From Rugamonas brunnea (GTDB lineage Bacteria; Pseudomonadota; Gammaproteobacteria; Burkholderiales; Burkholderiaceae_D): 64,000 bases of DNA. The translations under genes were made by a program, and so were the position numbers. The notes under the pieces were generated by a model. The model saw nothing but the letters and a program-made list of their open reading frames with translations, searched no databases and had not been told where the DNA came from. Location of the stretch: assembly GCF_014042345.1 (NCBI RefSeq), contig NZ_JACEZT010000016.1, positions 1-64,000 of the forward strand, in the 5' to 3' direction. Positions 37,879 to 47,319 of this stretch are shown piece by piece; positions within the stretch are counted from its first letter, which is position 1; each line of letters starts with the position of its first letter.

Positions 37879-38454
37879 ATGACTGCCAACACCATCGCCG
37901 CGAACGAGAAGATGAACAAGTTCGACGGCTGCCACAGCGTATGGCTGTTCGGCTACGGCTCGCTGATCTACAAGGCCGACTTCCCCTATCTGGAACGCCG
38001 CCCCGCCAGCATCACGGACTGGACACGCCGCTTCTGGCAAGGCTCGCATGACCACCGGGGCACGCCGGAAGCGCCGGGCCGCGTGGTGACCCTGATCCGC
38101 GAAGCGGGCGCCATCTGCCACGGCATGGCCTACCTGATCACACCCGACGTTTTCGGCCATCTCGACCATCGCGAGAAGAACGGTTACCTGCGCCTGGCCA
38201 TCCCCATCCACTTCGACGACGGCCGCAGCGAGGAAGGCCTGGTCTACATCGCCACGGAAGACAACACGGCCTTCCTCGGCGCCGCCTCCGAGCAGGACAT
38301 CGCGCGCCACATCGCGCGCTCGTCCGGCCCCAGCGGCCCCAACAGCGACTACCTGAACCACCTGGCCGCCGCCCTGCGCGAACTGGGCCAGCACGACCAG
38401 CACGTGTTCGCCATCGAGCGCCACCTGGCCGAACTGAACGCCAAGACTTCCTGA
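37879..38454 (+). CDS. chaC: Glutathione-specific gamma-glutamylcyclotransferase (ChaC)
   Basis: A 191-residue enzyme that breaks glutathione to 5-oxoproline and Cys-Gly. The substrate loop FGYGSLIYK lies near residue 25, and the catalytic Glu lies in DHREKNGY, both diagnostic of ChaC. An internal ATG at residue 12 is an alternative start. Single gene. Confidence 0.92.
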   Translation: MTANTIAANEKMNKFDGCHSVWLFGYGSLIYKADFPYLERRPASITDWTRRFWQGSHDHRGTPEAPGRVVTLIREAGAICHGMAYLITPDVFGHLDHREKNGYLRLAIPIHFDDGRSEEGLVYIATEDNTAFLGAASEQDIARHIARSSGPSGPNSDYLNHLAAALRELGQHDQHVFAIERHLAELNAKTS

Positions 38455-38628
38455 ACGGCGGGCCAGTCGCGGCCGCCCAACAGTGGCCTTGGCGGGCCTA
38501 CGCGGCAACCGTGCGCCATATCAATTCCCCCACACTGCCTGCCGACAGTTATCAAAAATTGTACATATGATGTTCCTTGACGGCATGTTGCCGAATGGAT
38601 AGACCACATCGAGGCAAGGGGATTGAAC

Positions 38629-40392
38629 ATGGATTTTCGCAACGCGAGCGTGGCCACACGGCTGGCGGCCGGCTTTGGCCTGACCATCCTGGTGGGCATG
38701 GGCGTGGCCGGCTACGGCCACGCGCAACTGGGCAACATCGGCAGCGAGATGCACCTGCTGGTCAATGACCGCATGGTCAAGTACGACCAGCTCAACGAAG
38801 TGCAGGACAACGTCAACCTGGTGGCGCGCGCCGTGCGCAACGTGGTGCTGTTGTCGGACCATGGCGCCATGCAGGAGGAAGTGAGCCGCATCAATGGCGC
38901 GCGTGCATCGATCGGCGCCACCCTGCACAAGCTGGGCGGCGACAGTGCGCCCGACCAGGGCAAGCAACTGCTGCAACGCGTGGTGGACGCGCGCGTGCCC
39001 TATCTCAAAACGCTGGACAAGGCCATCGCACTGGGCCTGGACAACCGCAGCGACGAGGCGCGCGACACGCTGCTCAACGAGGTCCGCCCCTTGCAGGCCA
39101 CGTTCTTCAAGGCGCTGGACGAGATGATGAACTACCAGCGCGAAAGCATGCGGCTCAGCGCGGCCGAAGCCCAGTCGACGGTCAGCCATGCCGGCACGGC
39201 CATGCTGCTGGCCACCGTGCTGGGCGCCATACTCGGCGCGCTGGCGGCCTATCGCATCACGCGCTCGCTCACGCGCGAGCTGGGCGGCGAGCCGGCCTAT
39301 GCCGCCAACGTGGCCCGTGAGATCGCGGCCGGCAACCTGGCGGTCGATGTGCAGCGGCGCGAAGGCGACCAGCACAGCCTGCTGGCCGCCATGGGCGCCA
39401 TGCGCGACAGCCTGTCCAGGGTGGTCAGCAGCGTGCGCCACAGCTCCGACAGCGTGGCCACGGCCAGCGCCGAGATCGCGCAGGGCAATATGGACTTGTC
39501 GGGCCGCACCGAGGCGCAGGCCAGCGCGCTGGAGGAAACGGCGGCCTCGATGGAACAGTTGTCGTCCACCGTGGCGCAGAACGCCGACAGCGCGCGCCAG
39601 GCCAGTCAGTTGGCCGTAGACGCCAGCACCGTGGCGCGCGAAGGCGGCGAGGTGGTCGGCCAGGTGATCCAGACCATGAAAGACATCGATGAAGCCAGCC
39701 ACAAGATCAGCGACATCATCGCCGTGATCGACGGCATCGCATTCCAGACCAATATCCTGGCGCTCAACGCGGCGGTGGAAGCGGCCCGCGCCGGCGAACA
39801 AGGCCGTGGCTTCGCCGTCGTGGCGACCGAGGTGCGGGCGCTGGCCGGCCGCAGCGCGGAGGCGGCCAGGGAGATCAAGTCGCTGATCGGCGACAGCGTG
39901 GCGCGGGTCGAACATGGCGCGGCGCTGGTGGACAAGGCGGGCCGGACGATGGACGCCGTGGTCGAGGCCATAGGCCGGGTGACGGAGATCGTCGCCGAGA
40001 TCAGCGCCGCCAGCCGCGAACAGGCCACGGGCGTGTCCCAGGTGACGGAGGCGGTCACGCAGATGGACGAGGCGACCCAGCAAAACGCGGCCCTGGTCGA
40101 GCAGATGGCCGCAGCAGCCGCCAGCATGCGCGGCGAGGCCCAGGAACTGGTGCAGGCGGTCGCCACCTTCCAGCTTGCGCATGGCCTGGCCGGCGGCGCC
40201 AGCGCTCCAGCGGTCGCCCCCAAGGCTGCCCCCGCCGGGCCGCAATACAGCGCCAGCATGGGCACTGGCGACACAGCGACCGGGCACGCGGTCATCGCGC
40301 TGGCAACGGCCAAACGGCGCACGGGCGCCGGCGCGCGCGACGCGCAAGCGCCCTCCACCCGCTCCAGCCCGGACGAATGGGAGGCGTTCTGA
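38629..40392 (+). CDS. Methyl-accepting chemotaxis protein (2) with CheR-binding tail
   Basis: A 587-residue chemoreceptor; the ATG at 38629 follows AAGGGG. TM1 is at about 10-30, a four-helix-bundle sensor spans about 35-185, TM2 about 190-210, then HAMP and a signalling domain with the tip IAFQTNILALNAAVEAARAG. A low-complexity linker ends in EWEAF, close to the NWETF-type pentapeptide that recruits CheR and CheB. Thus this receptor can be methylated efficiently and may help adapt the tail-less receptor at 10129. Confidence 0.95.
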   Translation: MDFRNASVATRLAAGFGLTILVGMGVAGYGHAQLGNIGSEMHLLVNDRMVKYDQLNEVQDNVNLVARAVRNVVLLSDHGAMQEEVSRINGARASIGATLHKLGGDSAPDQGKQLLQRVVDARVPYLKTLDKAIALGLDNRSDEARDTLLNEVRPLQATFFKALDEMMNYQRESMRLSAAEAQSTVSHAGTAMLLATVLGAILGALAAYRITRSLTRELGGEPAYAANVAREIAAGNLAVDVQRREGDQHSLLAAMGAMRDSLSRVVSSVRHSSDSVATASAEIAQGNMDLSGRTEAQASALEETAASMEQLSSTVAQNADSARQASQLAVDASTVAREGGEVVGQVIQTMKDIDEASHKISDIIAVIDGIAFQTNILALNAAVEAARAGEQGRGFAVVATEVRALAGRSAEAAREIKSLIGDSVARVEHGAALVDKAGRTMDAVVEAIGRVTEIVAEISAASREQATGVSQVTEAVTQMDEATQQNAALVEQMAAAAASMRGEAQELVQAVATFQLAHGLAGGASAPAVAPKAAPAGPQYSASMGTGDTATGHAVIALATAKRRTGAGARDAQAPSTRSSPDEWEAF

Positions 40393-40428
40393 CGTGATGT
40401 CCATGGCCTGCCTCGCATCGCGGACGGC

Positions 40429-41325
40429 TTAGCCGAACAGGTCCAGCTGTCCCTCGCCCGTCCTGCTGGCACGCGCGCCCAGCGGGGGAATCACCAGCGG
40501 ACGGCGGAACTTGCTGGCGTCCAGCTGGTGGAAACGGCCGCCATGGCCGTTCAGCCCCAGCCGTGCGGCAGCAATCTTGAAACGCTGCCGGATCAGCTCG
40601 GCCCACACGCCTTCGCCATGCATGCGCGTGCTGAAATCGGCGTCGTAGTCTTTGCCACCGCGCATTTCGCGCACCCGGTTCATCACGCGCTGGGCCCGCT
40701 CCGGAAAGTGCGCCTGCAACCATTGCTGGAACAGGGGATTGACCTCCCACGGCAGCCGCAGCACGACGTAGTGGGCCGACGTGGCGCCGGCCTCATGCAC
40801 GGCTTCCAGCAAACGCTCGATCTCCGGTTCCGTGATGAACGGAATGATCGGTGAAATACTCACCCCCACCGGGATGCCGGCCTCGGCCAGCGTGCGCACC
40901 GTGCGCAGCCGGCGCGCGGGTGCGGCCGCGCGCGGCTCCAGCGTGCGGGCGATGGCCGGGTCCAGCGTGGTGATGGTGACGGCCACGGCCGCCTGCCGCT
41001 TGGCCGCCATGGCGGCGAGGATGTCGATATCGCGCTCGATCAGGGCCGATTTGGTGATCAGGCCGACCGGGTGTTCACATTCCTGCAGCACTTCCAGCAC
41101 GCCACGCGTGATCCGCAGTTCCCGTTCGCACGGCTGGTAGGCATCCGTGTTGACGCCCAGCGCGATCGATTCGGGCACGTAGGATGTCTTGGCCAGTTCG
41201 CGCCGCAGCAGGTGCGGGGCGTTGATCTTGGCGAAGATCTTGCTCTCGAAATCCAGCCCCGGCGACAGGCCCTGGTAGCTGTGCGTGGGCCGCGCGTAGC
41301 AATAAATGCAGCCATGCTCACAGCC
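40429..41325 (-). pseudogene. 5'-truncated PA0069-type radical SAM gene at the island boundary
   Basis: GC-rich coding sequence that begins, in homology, at GCEHGCIYCYARPTHSY, the radical SAM CxxxCxxC cluster motif; the intact neighbour has about 95 residues before this point. Upstream of 41325 the frame stays open into foreign, AT-richer DNA for 79 codons that do not resemble the family. The rest of the protein is colinear with the intact copy at 41571-42656. The C-terminus is EGQLDLFG, which fits the beta-clamp-binding consensus QLxLF. A fusion product could still be made, but loss of the N-terminal domain probably inactivates it. Confidence 0.8.
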
Positions 41326-41570
41326 AATCCATCTCCCCCCCTCAAATACATAACTATGTACATCTACGTCTAGTCTTGCCATAAGCCTGCAATGAAGCGC
41401 TTGCTGGCAATACGCGTCGCGCCTACGCCTTGCCAGCGGAGCTATCGTCGTCACGGATGCCAATTTGCACATCGCTGCTTGCTTAGAACTTGAATGCAGT
41501 GGCGGTCGCGTCCGCCTCCAGACGCACAGATGCTGGATGTACTCAAGCAACGTCACGACCAATCCTAGCT
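41326..41570. other. Left end of the genomic island
   Basis: Base composition and homology change abruptly at about 41325, inside the truncated radical SAM gene. The 245 bases up to the stop of the intact copy hold no convincing gene. No terminal inverted repeat or integrase was found here. The matching right end and its duplicated target must lie beyond position 64000. Confidence 0.6.
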
Positions 41571-42656
41571 CTAAAATAAGCTCATCTGCTGGCTGCCGGT
41601 ATTCGGCAAGGAAAATAAATCCAACCTGAGATCTTTTCGCTCCAGGTTTATGAAATTTTTTTTACATGCTAAATGAAATCTGTCTCGCAGTAGGTCCGCA
41701 AAGACTCCCGTTCCCCTCATGCGCTTTCCAAACCGTGAATCGTAAAGGTTGCCGCCTCGCATTTGACTCAAAATACTAAGAACATGCTTTGCTCTCTGAG
41801 GGTAATGAATGGAAAGCCATTCTTTAAACAGATCTGCGACTTCCAAAGGGAGCCTTAAGAGAATATAAGCTGCTGTAGTAGCGCCTGCGTTCGCTGCAGC
41901 AGCGACAATTGCCTCAAGTTCTTCGTCGGTAATGGCAGGAATAACTGGAGCAACTAATACTCCCACAGGGATACCACTATCGCTTAACTTCTTTACGGCA
42001 TCAAGTCGCCTTTTAGGCACACTCGCCCGCGGCTCCAGTGTGCGTGAAATTTCGTTTCTCAGACTTGTTACAGAAACAAATACTCGAGCTAACCCCTTTG
42101 CTGCCATCCGTCCTAAAATGTCGCTGTCTCGAACAACAAGTCCAGATTTTGTCGTGATCGAGACTGGATTATTAAACTCTTCAAGTATTTCCAAAATTCC
42201 TCGTGTAATTCGGAGCTCTCTCTCGGCAGGTTGATATGGGTCAGTATTAGCTCCAAGCACAATCACTTTTGGAGCATAACTCTTCGACGATAACTCTTTT
42301 CTCAACAAATCAGCAGAGTTTACTTTGGCAAAAACTTTTGATTCGAAGTCTAAGCCAGGCGAAAGCCCAATATAGGCATGTGTAGGTCTAGCAAAACAGT
42401 AAATGCAACCGTGCTCACAACCTTGGAAAGGATTAATAGAATAATCAAATGGTATATCAGGCGACGTGTTTCTCGAAATTATACTTTTCGCCTCTTGGAG
42501 CCAAACGGTTGTTCGTATTTTTGTTTCAACCAACGCGCCATTTTCGTCAAGATTCTGATATTCTGGATCCGACTCCCTGGCCCACTCTTCGAATCGGGCA
42601 CGCTCGTTAGATAAGGCACCACGGCCTTTAATGTTGAGTAGTGGATCGTGTGACAT
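41571..42656 (-). CDS. PA0069-type radical SAM protein, island copy
   Basis: A 361-residue radical SAM protein, starting at the ATG at 42656 just after a LexA box. An N-terminal region (1-95) with KGRGALSNERARFE leads to the [4Fe-4S] motif CEHGCIYC; GLSPGLDFES, GANTDPYQPAERELRITRG and TLEPRA are family blocks. The reaction is unknown; the family is distantly like spore photoproduct lyase. The last residues QQMSLF fit the QLxLF clamp-binding motif. Codon use is AT-richer than in the truncated host copy, and the two are clearly diverged, so this is an imported orthologue, not a duplication. Confidence 0.88.
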   Translation of the reverse strand: MSHDPLLNIKGRGALSNERARFEEWARESDPEYQNLDENGALVETKIRTTVWLQEAKSIISRNTSPDIPFDYSINPFQGCEHGCIYCFARPTHAYIGLSPGLDFESKVFAKVNSADLLRKELSSKSYAPKVIVLGANTDPYQPAERELRITRGILEILEEFNNPVSITTKSGLVVRDSDILGRMAAKGLARVFVSVTSLRNEISRTLEPRASVPKRRLDAVKKLSDSGIPVGVLVAPVIPAITDEELEAIVAAAANAGATTAAYILLRLPLEVADLFKEWLSIHYPQRAKHVLSILSQMRGGNLYDSRFGKRMRGTGVFADLLRDRFHLACKKNFINLERKDLRLDLFSLPNTGSQQMSLF

Positions 42657-42668
42657 GTTCGCCGGATA

Positions 42669-42716
42669 CTGTATGGATATACAGTATATCATAGCAGCCA
42701 ACGTGATCCCCTGCAA
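42669..42716 (-). promoter_or_regulatory. LexA-controlled promoter of the radical SAM gene
   Basis: Read leftward: -35 TTGCAG (42711-42716), a 17-base spacer, -10 TATGAT (42688-42693), then CTGTATATCCATACAG (42669-42684), a perfect CTGT-N8-ACAG LexA box three bases past the -10. The ATG follows 12 bases later. This predicts SOS induction. Confidence 0.85.
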
Positions 42717-42787
42717 ACTCAATCTGTGGTGCTGGATGAAGCCCACGCTGGCTTGCTATCTATGCAAGCCGGGGCAGCACCGGCTGC

Positions 42788-42793
42788 TATAAT
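42788..42793 (+). promoter_or_regulatory. Candidate -10 box of the PIN operon
   Basis: A perfect TATAAT hexamer lies 42 bases before the PIN gene start. No good -35 box is found at 16-18 bases, so an activator or a weak promoter is implied. Confidence 0.45.
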
Positions 42794-42835
42794 CGTCCAC
42801 ATCCTTACGTGAATTTCGCTAGCTAAGCATCGGCC

Positions 42836-43765
42836 ATGGAAACCTTCGACCTTGTCATCGACACGAGCATGTTGCGGAGGACTCCCTTCCTGCACCCGGA
42901 CTTTCAGCTTCTGCTGCGGGAGTCCCAGAAGGGAACTCTAAAAATCCACATTCCGCACATTGCCCTCGAGGAAGAGCGGACCCATCACCTAAAAGCATAC
43001 ACAGATGCGGTCGCAGAACTGCAATCGAAGTTTGCCAAGCTCCAACGCGGCATGCTTGGGATGATTGTGGACGGCCTGCCCAAACCTATTATGGAATTGG
43101 GGGATCTTGGCGAGGTCACGCGAAATTCACAAGAGGTCTTCAAGCGATTTGTGACGGACAACAAGATCGAGGTGATCGATATCTCTGAGGAACAGGCCGC
43201 CAACGCATGGGCTCGATTTTTCGATGTGCGACCGCCTTTCAACCCGAACGAGCCCCGAGAACAACGACGTAAGGACATTCCAGATTCATGGATTCTGGAA
43301 GCCGCGATTGAAATCAAACCAAAGAAGGGCATCCGGTGCGCGCTGATTGCCGACAACAAGTTGGCGGCAGCATTTGAAGCGGAGGGCTTCAAGGTCTACA
43401 AGGACGTAGCCACACTGCTTGCCGACATAGAACAAGCTACGGCGGTAGCCCCTATGCAGAAGCAGGTCGTCGAAGGCCCGCTTGTGCCGCTCGACCAACT
43501 CCGCAGCGCCGCGTTCAAAAACATCGACGTTTTAATACTGGGGCTCATAGAGGCGCTCAACACGCCTTCAAAAGACGCCTTATTCGCCACCCTTGAAGCC
43601 GCCGGGTACGACCGGGCAATTGTCGAGCACGAAGCCCAAACGCTCGTGTTGTCAGGCCGGCTGACTGATACCGGATCGCACCTCTTACCTACAAGCCGCG
43701 CCCTTGCTAAGGAAGCCGCGGGCACAGAAGTTGTTATCGACGTATTGCTGAAGGTTCTCAAATGA
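42836..43765 (+). CDS. PIN domain nuclease (DUF4935-like), first gene of a two-gene module
   Basis: A 309-residue protein with an N-terminal PIN domain. Candidate metal ligands are Asp9 (VIDTSML), Glu45-47 (ALEEERTHH), Asp147 or Asp150 (KDIPDSWILEAA) and Asp173 (IADNKLAAAF), the order and spacing of PIN ribonucleases of the DUF4935 type. Residues from about 200 to 309 form a separate helical region. The stop overlaps the start of an 804-residue protein by four bases, so the two are coupled. No antitoxin-sized gene is adjacent; the partner may control or target the nuclease. Confidence 0.75.
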   Translation: METFDLVIDTSMLRRTPFLHPDFQLLLRESQKGTLKIHIPHIALEEERTHHLKAYTDAVAELQSKFAKLQRGMLGMIVDGLPKPIMELGDLGEVTRNSQEVFKRFVTDNKIEVIDISEEQAANAWARFFDVRPPFNPNEPREQRRKDIPDSWILEAAIEIKPKKGIRCALIADNKLAAAFEAEGFKVYKDVATLLADIEQATAVAPMQKQVVEGPLVPLDQLRSAAFKNIDVLILGLIEALNTPSKDALFATLEAAGYDRAIVEHEAQTLVLSGRLTDTGSHLLPTSRALAKEAAGTEVVIDVLLKVLK

Positions 43766-46176
43766 GCGACCTCGACCTTCGCCTTGCAGCCCTTTCTAAA
43801 CTGGTGGACATCAAGTCTGCTGCTGTTGATTCTCGTCTTAGCGACGAGTTCAAACGTATCTCAGAAATTCTCCAGAAGAGCACGGAATACAATGCGCTTT
43901 CGGAATCTCTAAAGATATTGGCGGTTTTGGTACCGCGCTTCCATATGGCTACGCTCCCTACATTGACATCATTTGTGCGTACGATATCGAATCGAGGTCT
44001 AACAGAAGAAGGTAAGCCGCTTTCGGAAACTCAAGTTCGCTACTGGACGCATGAAAGCCTGATACGCGAAGCAATCGATGTCGCCGAAAAAATACGTTAT
44101 GTGCACACAGAAGATGTGATTGATTTCCTGCTCGAGATGTCGCAATCCGCTGAGGAGGAAGTAAGAGCAAAAGCAGAGAGGTCTCTTGAGTCGCTAGCGG
44201 CGTATCACCTAGACATTTTCTTTAGTACGCCACCACGTGGAGCAGAACCTCAGGCTCGGTTAGTGACTCATCTTTCAAAATTGAAGGATGATGCGCTGCT
44301 GCGCAATGCTAATGTAATTCTCCGTGTTCTTAGCAAAGTCTTGTCGCCGACAATTGAAGGTACATCTTGGTCATACCAGACCATTACGATTCGGCGTGGA
44401 TCTGTGACGAGCGATGGCGGCGTCGCAGCAGTACGCTCGGACGCAATCAATCTGGCAAAGCGCATGTACGGGCTTGATAAATCAATCGAGCATCGAAAGC
44501 AAGTACTGCACACGCTTGACTCTGCAACCAGGCGGGAGCGCTCAGACAGCGATGCCGAAACACTCGCAATGTTCGAGCGCGATACCATCGCAGTGCTTGA
44601 ATTCATGCACGATCAAGTAGCGACGGACGCACTACCTCTCGTGCAATCTATCGAGCACATGGCCTACTGGGACTACTTCCACGGTGCTACGCAAACGATA
44701 AAGGAAAAGGCATTACAAATACGTGATGCGCTGGCCGCACACAAGGAATACCAGATCTACAAGCAACTCATTGGATTTGAGGGCATCTTTGGAAATTGGG
44801 AGGACTTAAGCCGCTCTGAAGAAGCTTGGGGCTATAGCGATGCTAAGCGCAAGGAGGCGGCACGCCGGTATCTTGACGAGATTGACGATTCAAGTTTCGA
44901 CCTCTGGAAAAATCGCATCCTTGAGTTCTCTAAGACTCGCTCAAATGACATGGCAATGTTCCCTGTCTATTACGAGTTCCTAGAATCCATTGGAAAGGAG
45001 AAGCCTCAGCTCGCCCTCAATCTCATCACCGTCCATGAGGAGGTCATGGCGTACTTCCTCATTCCGTTGATTCGGGGCTTATGGGCCAATGTACATCAGC
45101 CGGAAATTGAAGGCATTGTGCGTGAGTGGATTTCTGCCGGACGGAACCTAACAACTATTGCCAAGTCACTATATAACGTCGGAGTCTCGAAGTTGGATGT
45201 GCTTACCGCAGTTCTTACTCGGGCCAGCGAAATCGATGATCGAGAGACTTTGATGCAGATTATGGGAGTCGCGGCAAATCTGTATTCTGAGGGAGCCAAT
45301 GACGCCATGCCGATATTTATGCAGGCCCTGCGTGAATTGGCCAAGAAAAATGATACACGCTGGGTCAGTGTGATCTGGTTCAGGAAGGACTTTAATGCGT
45401 TGATAAGGGCGATGGCATCAGATGACCGCACGGAACTGCTAACGTCGCTGATTCCCCTTCCAAACCTGGACTACCACGGCGAGGAGATTTTAAGCGAGAT
45501 TGCGCAGCAGGATCTCAAAGGCGTCATCGACTTCTTTATCGAACGAATTAAATATGCGCGTAGCTTGGAAAAGAGCAAAAAGGAGAGCGACGACTTTGGT
45601 GAAGATCGGTATGAGCCCGTTCCCTACCAGCTCCATAAACTGAATGGGCTTCTATCCGCAGAACCTGGTCAACTACTAGCTGCTCTACGCCGAGACTTTG
45701 AGGATGAAGTTCAGTACATGTTCAGCTATCGTGGCGCGCGACTCATCAAATCTGCATTTCCGGCCTTCGGCTCGCCAATTGAGGAATTGCTCCTCGATTA
45801 CACGAGAGCTGGTAGTCAAGATGACATCGACTTTGTCATCGGCGTCCTCCGAACATATGAAGGGTCGCTATCAACCTATGAGGTCTGCAAGGCCATCGTT
45901 AAAACTGTTCCGGAACACTCAACGGTCTGGAACGAAGTTGCCGCGATCATAGAGTCAACTGGTGTTGTGCATGGCGAATACGGTATGGTCCATTCATTCG
46001 AAAGTAAACAGCAAGCACTCTCTACTTGGCTGACCGAAGAAAATGAACACGTGAGAGCTTTCGCGGAATGGCTTTCTGATGGTCTTCGGCGCTTTATCGA
46101 GAACGAAAGACAACGTGTTGATGAGGGACTGGCGCTTCGCAAGTATCGATTCGGCATCGACAAAGACGAAACCTAA
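43762..46176 (+). CDS. Large helical-repeat protein coupled to the PIN nuclease, 804 aa
   Basis: An 804-residue soluble protein with no Walker motif, no membrane segment and no catalytic signature that I can see. It is almost entirely alpha-helical by composition, with recurrent Leu/Ile heptads and acidic-basic alternation reminiscent of HEAT-like solenoids, for example around residues 110-170 and 400-560. ATGA overlap with the PIN gene shows that the pair works together. A scaffold or sensor that recognises an invader and gates the nuclease would fit, but this is inference. Codon use is AT-rich relative to the core genome. Confidence 0.65.
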   Translation: MSDLDLRLAALSKLVDIKSAAVDSRLSDEFKRISEILQKSTEYNALSESLKILAVLVPRFHMATLPTLTSFVRTISNRGLTEEGKPLSETQVRYWTHESLIREAIDVAEKIRYVHTEDVIDFLLEMSQSAEEEVRAKAERSLESLAAYHLDIFFSTPPRGAEPQARLVTHLSKLKDDALLRNANVILRVLSKVLSPTIEGTSWSYQTITIRRGSVTSDGGVAAVRSDAINLAKRMYGLDKSIEHRKQVLHTLDSATRRERSDSDAETLAMFERDTIAVLEFMHDQVATDALPLVQSIEHMAYWDYFHGATQTIKEKALQIRDALAAHKEYQIYKQLIGFEGIFGNWEDLSRSEEAWGYSDAKRKEAARRYLDEIDDSSFDLWKNRILEFSKTRSNDMAMFPVYYEFLESIGKEKPQLALNLITVHEEVMAYFLIPLIRGLWANVHQPEIEGIVREWISAGRNLTTIAKSLYNVGVSKLDVLTAVLTRASEIDDRETLMQIMGVAANLYSEGANDAMPIFMQALRELAKKNDTRWVSVIWFRKDFNALIRAMASDDRTELLTSLIPLPNLDYHGEEILSEIAQQDLKGVIDFFIERIKYARSLEKSKKESDDFGEDRYEPVPYQLHKLNGLLSAEPGQLLAALRRDFEDEVQYMFSYRGARLIKSAFPAFGSPIEELLLDYTRAGSQDDIDFVIGVLRTYEGSLSTYEVCKAIVKTVPEHSTVWNEVAAIIESTGVVHGEYGMVHSFESKQQALSTWLTEENEHVRAFAEWLSDGLRRFIENERQRVDEGLALRKYRFGIDKDET

Positions 46177-46400
46177 ACGGGAACAGCTAGACTCCGTTTG
46201 ATACAGACCGTCCGAAGCTCTACAAATCCTCAAGATCTTCGCGGTCGATACCTACGGAGAGGGAGGCGTGGGCCAGGCGCCTTTGCGGTATTAGCTTAGA
46301 CTTGATCTGACACAAGCTGTCAGATGAATTGGAGTTTTGAGAGACCGTTACCGGCTGCCGGCCAAGAGGCGTAAGTAGGATTGCAGAACCTCTAACCCTC

Positions 46401-47231
46401 ATGGCAGAGGCCGCTATGCCGACACACTCTGAAGATTATTGCGGCCAAAAGGATCTATCAAATATGGACTTCCCCTTGGGTCATCGCTCGCTGGGAAAAC
46501 GACCCAACGTGCGTAGCGAGGTTTCTCGAGTAAAGCGGGATCCGCTCGAACCGTGGTTCACTGCAATGGAATTTGATTTGGATCCAGTTATTAGTACAGA
46601 CGTCTCACGCTACCGGGATGCTTACAGCCTGTACTACCTTTCGGTCCGTAGATTCCTCACAAATATGTCCATTGTGACTCGCTACATGAGCTCAGCTCAC
46701 TACGCTCGCAAGTACCGCCAAAAATACTCCCCATCCCAGAGAGCTATCGCGGAGAAGTATCGCGAGGTGGCTCCGTACACAGAGCTGGAGATAATAAACT
46801 GCCTGATCCACGCAAGAATCCTGCTGGACCGGGTGACGTCCCTGTCTAGCCACTTTCTGCAAGTCGGCAATCGGCCAAGCTTCAAATCGTTTAACGACCA
46901 CAAGAAATTTTTCAAAAGGCTAACAGCACCATATGGCGATCACGAGCCTTATGCCGAACGCATCAGAAATGGCACAGACTGGTTCGAAATGCCGCTGAAG
47001 GCCGTACGGGATGATTTCATCGTCCATTCCGCGCCAAAGCACATGAGATTCGTCGCCCTTCCTAACGATTTCGAAGTGGAACTAATGATTCTCCGGGCTG
47101 AAGGAGTTCCTCCTGAAAAGCCTCTTGCCAAGTCCACCCCTATCACGGTGAGTGTCCTTCGAATGAGCCACGATATTGAAGACTTCCTACGGTGGTACTG
47201 CAATTACGCCGTCTCAAAGCGGTCATCATAA
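46401..47231 (+). CDS. Unknown island protein with HEPN-like R-x5-H motif, 276 aa
   Basis: A 276-residue basic, helix-rich protein. AVRDDFIVHSAPKH near residues 197-210 contains Arg-x5-His with an Asp after the Arg, as in the RNase motif of HEPN proteins and of the AbiU2-like group (LRDKYIAH-type). The helices around 120-150 (LEIINCLIHARILLDRVTSL) could form the other part of a HEPN bundle. Start is uncertain between 46401 and 46416, the latter having AGAGG in front. Function unknown; a defence ribonuclease is a possibility. Confidence 0.55.
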   Translation: MAEAAMPTHSEDYCGQKDLSNMDFPLGHRSLGKRPNVRSEVSRVKRDPLEPWFTAMEFDLDPVISTDVSRYRDAYSLYYLSVRRFLTNMSIVTRYMSSAHYARKYRQKYSPSQRAIAEKYREVAPYTELEIINCLIHARILLDRVTSLSSHFLQVGNRPSFKSFNDHKKFFKRLTAPYGDHEPYAERIRNGTDWFEMPLKAVRDDFIVHSAPKHMRFVALPNDFEVELMILRAEGVPPEKPLAKSTPITVSVLRMSHDIEDFLRWYCNYAVSKRSS

Positions 47232-47319
47232 TGTTGCCAAGGTAGCATAAGCGCTTCTTACCGGACGAAGGCATGGGCGTATTCCATCAATATCTGGCAA
47301 GAAGCCTGGAGCTAAAAAC

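Noticed and set aside
41326..41562. 79-codon in-frame extension of the truncated radical SAM gene
   Set aside because: The residues do not match the N-terminus of the intact copy and derive from island DNA; treated as fusion junk at the boundary.
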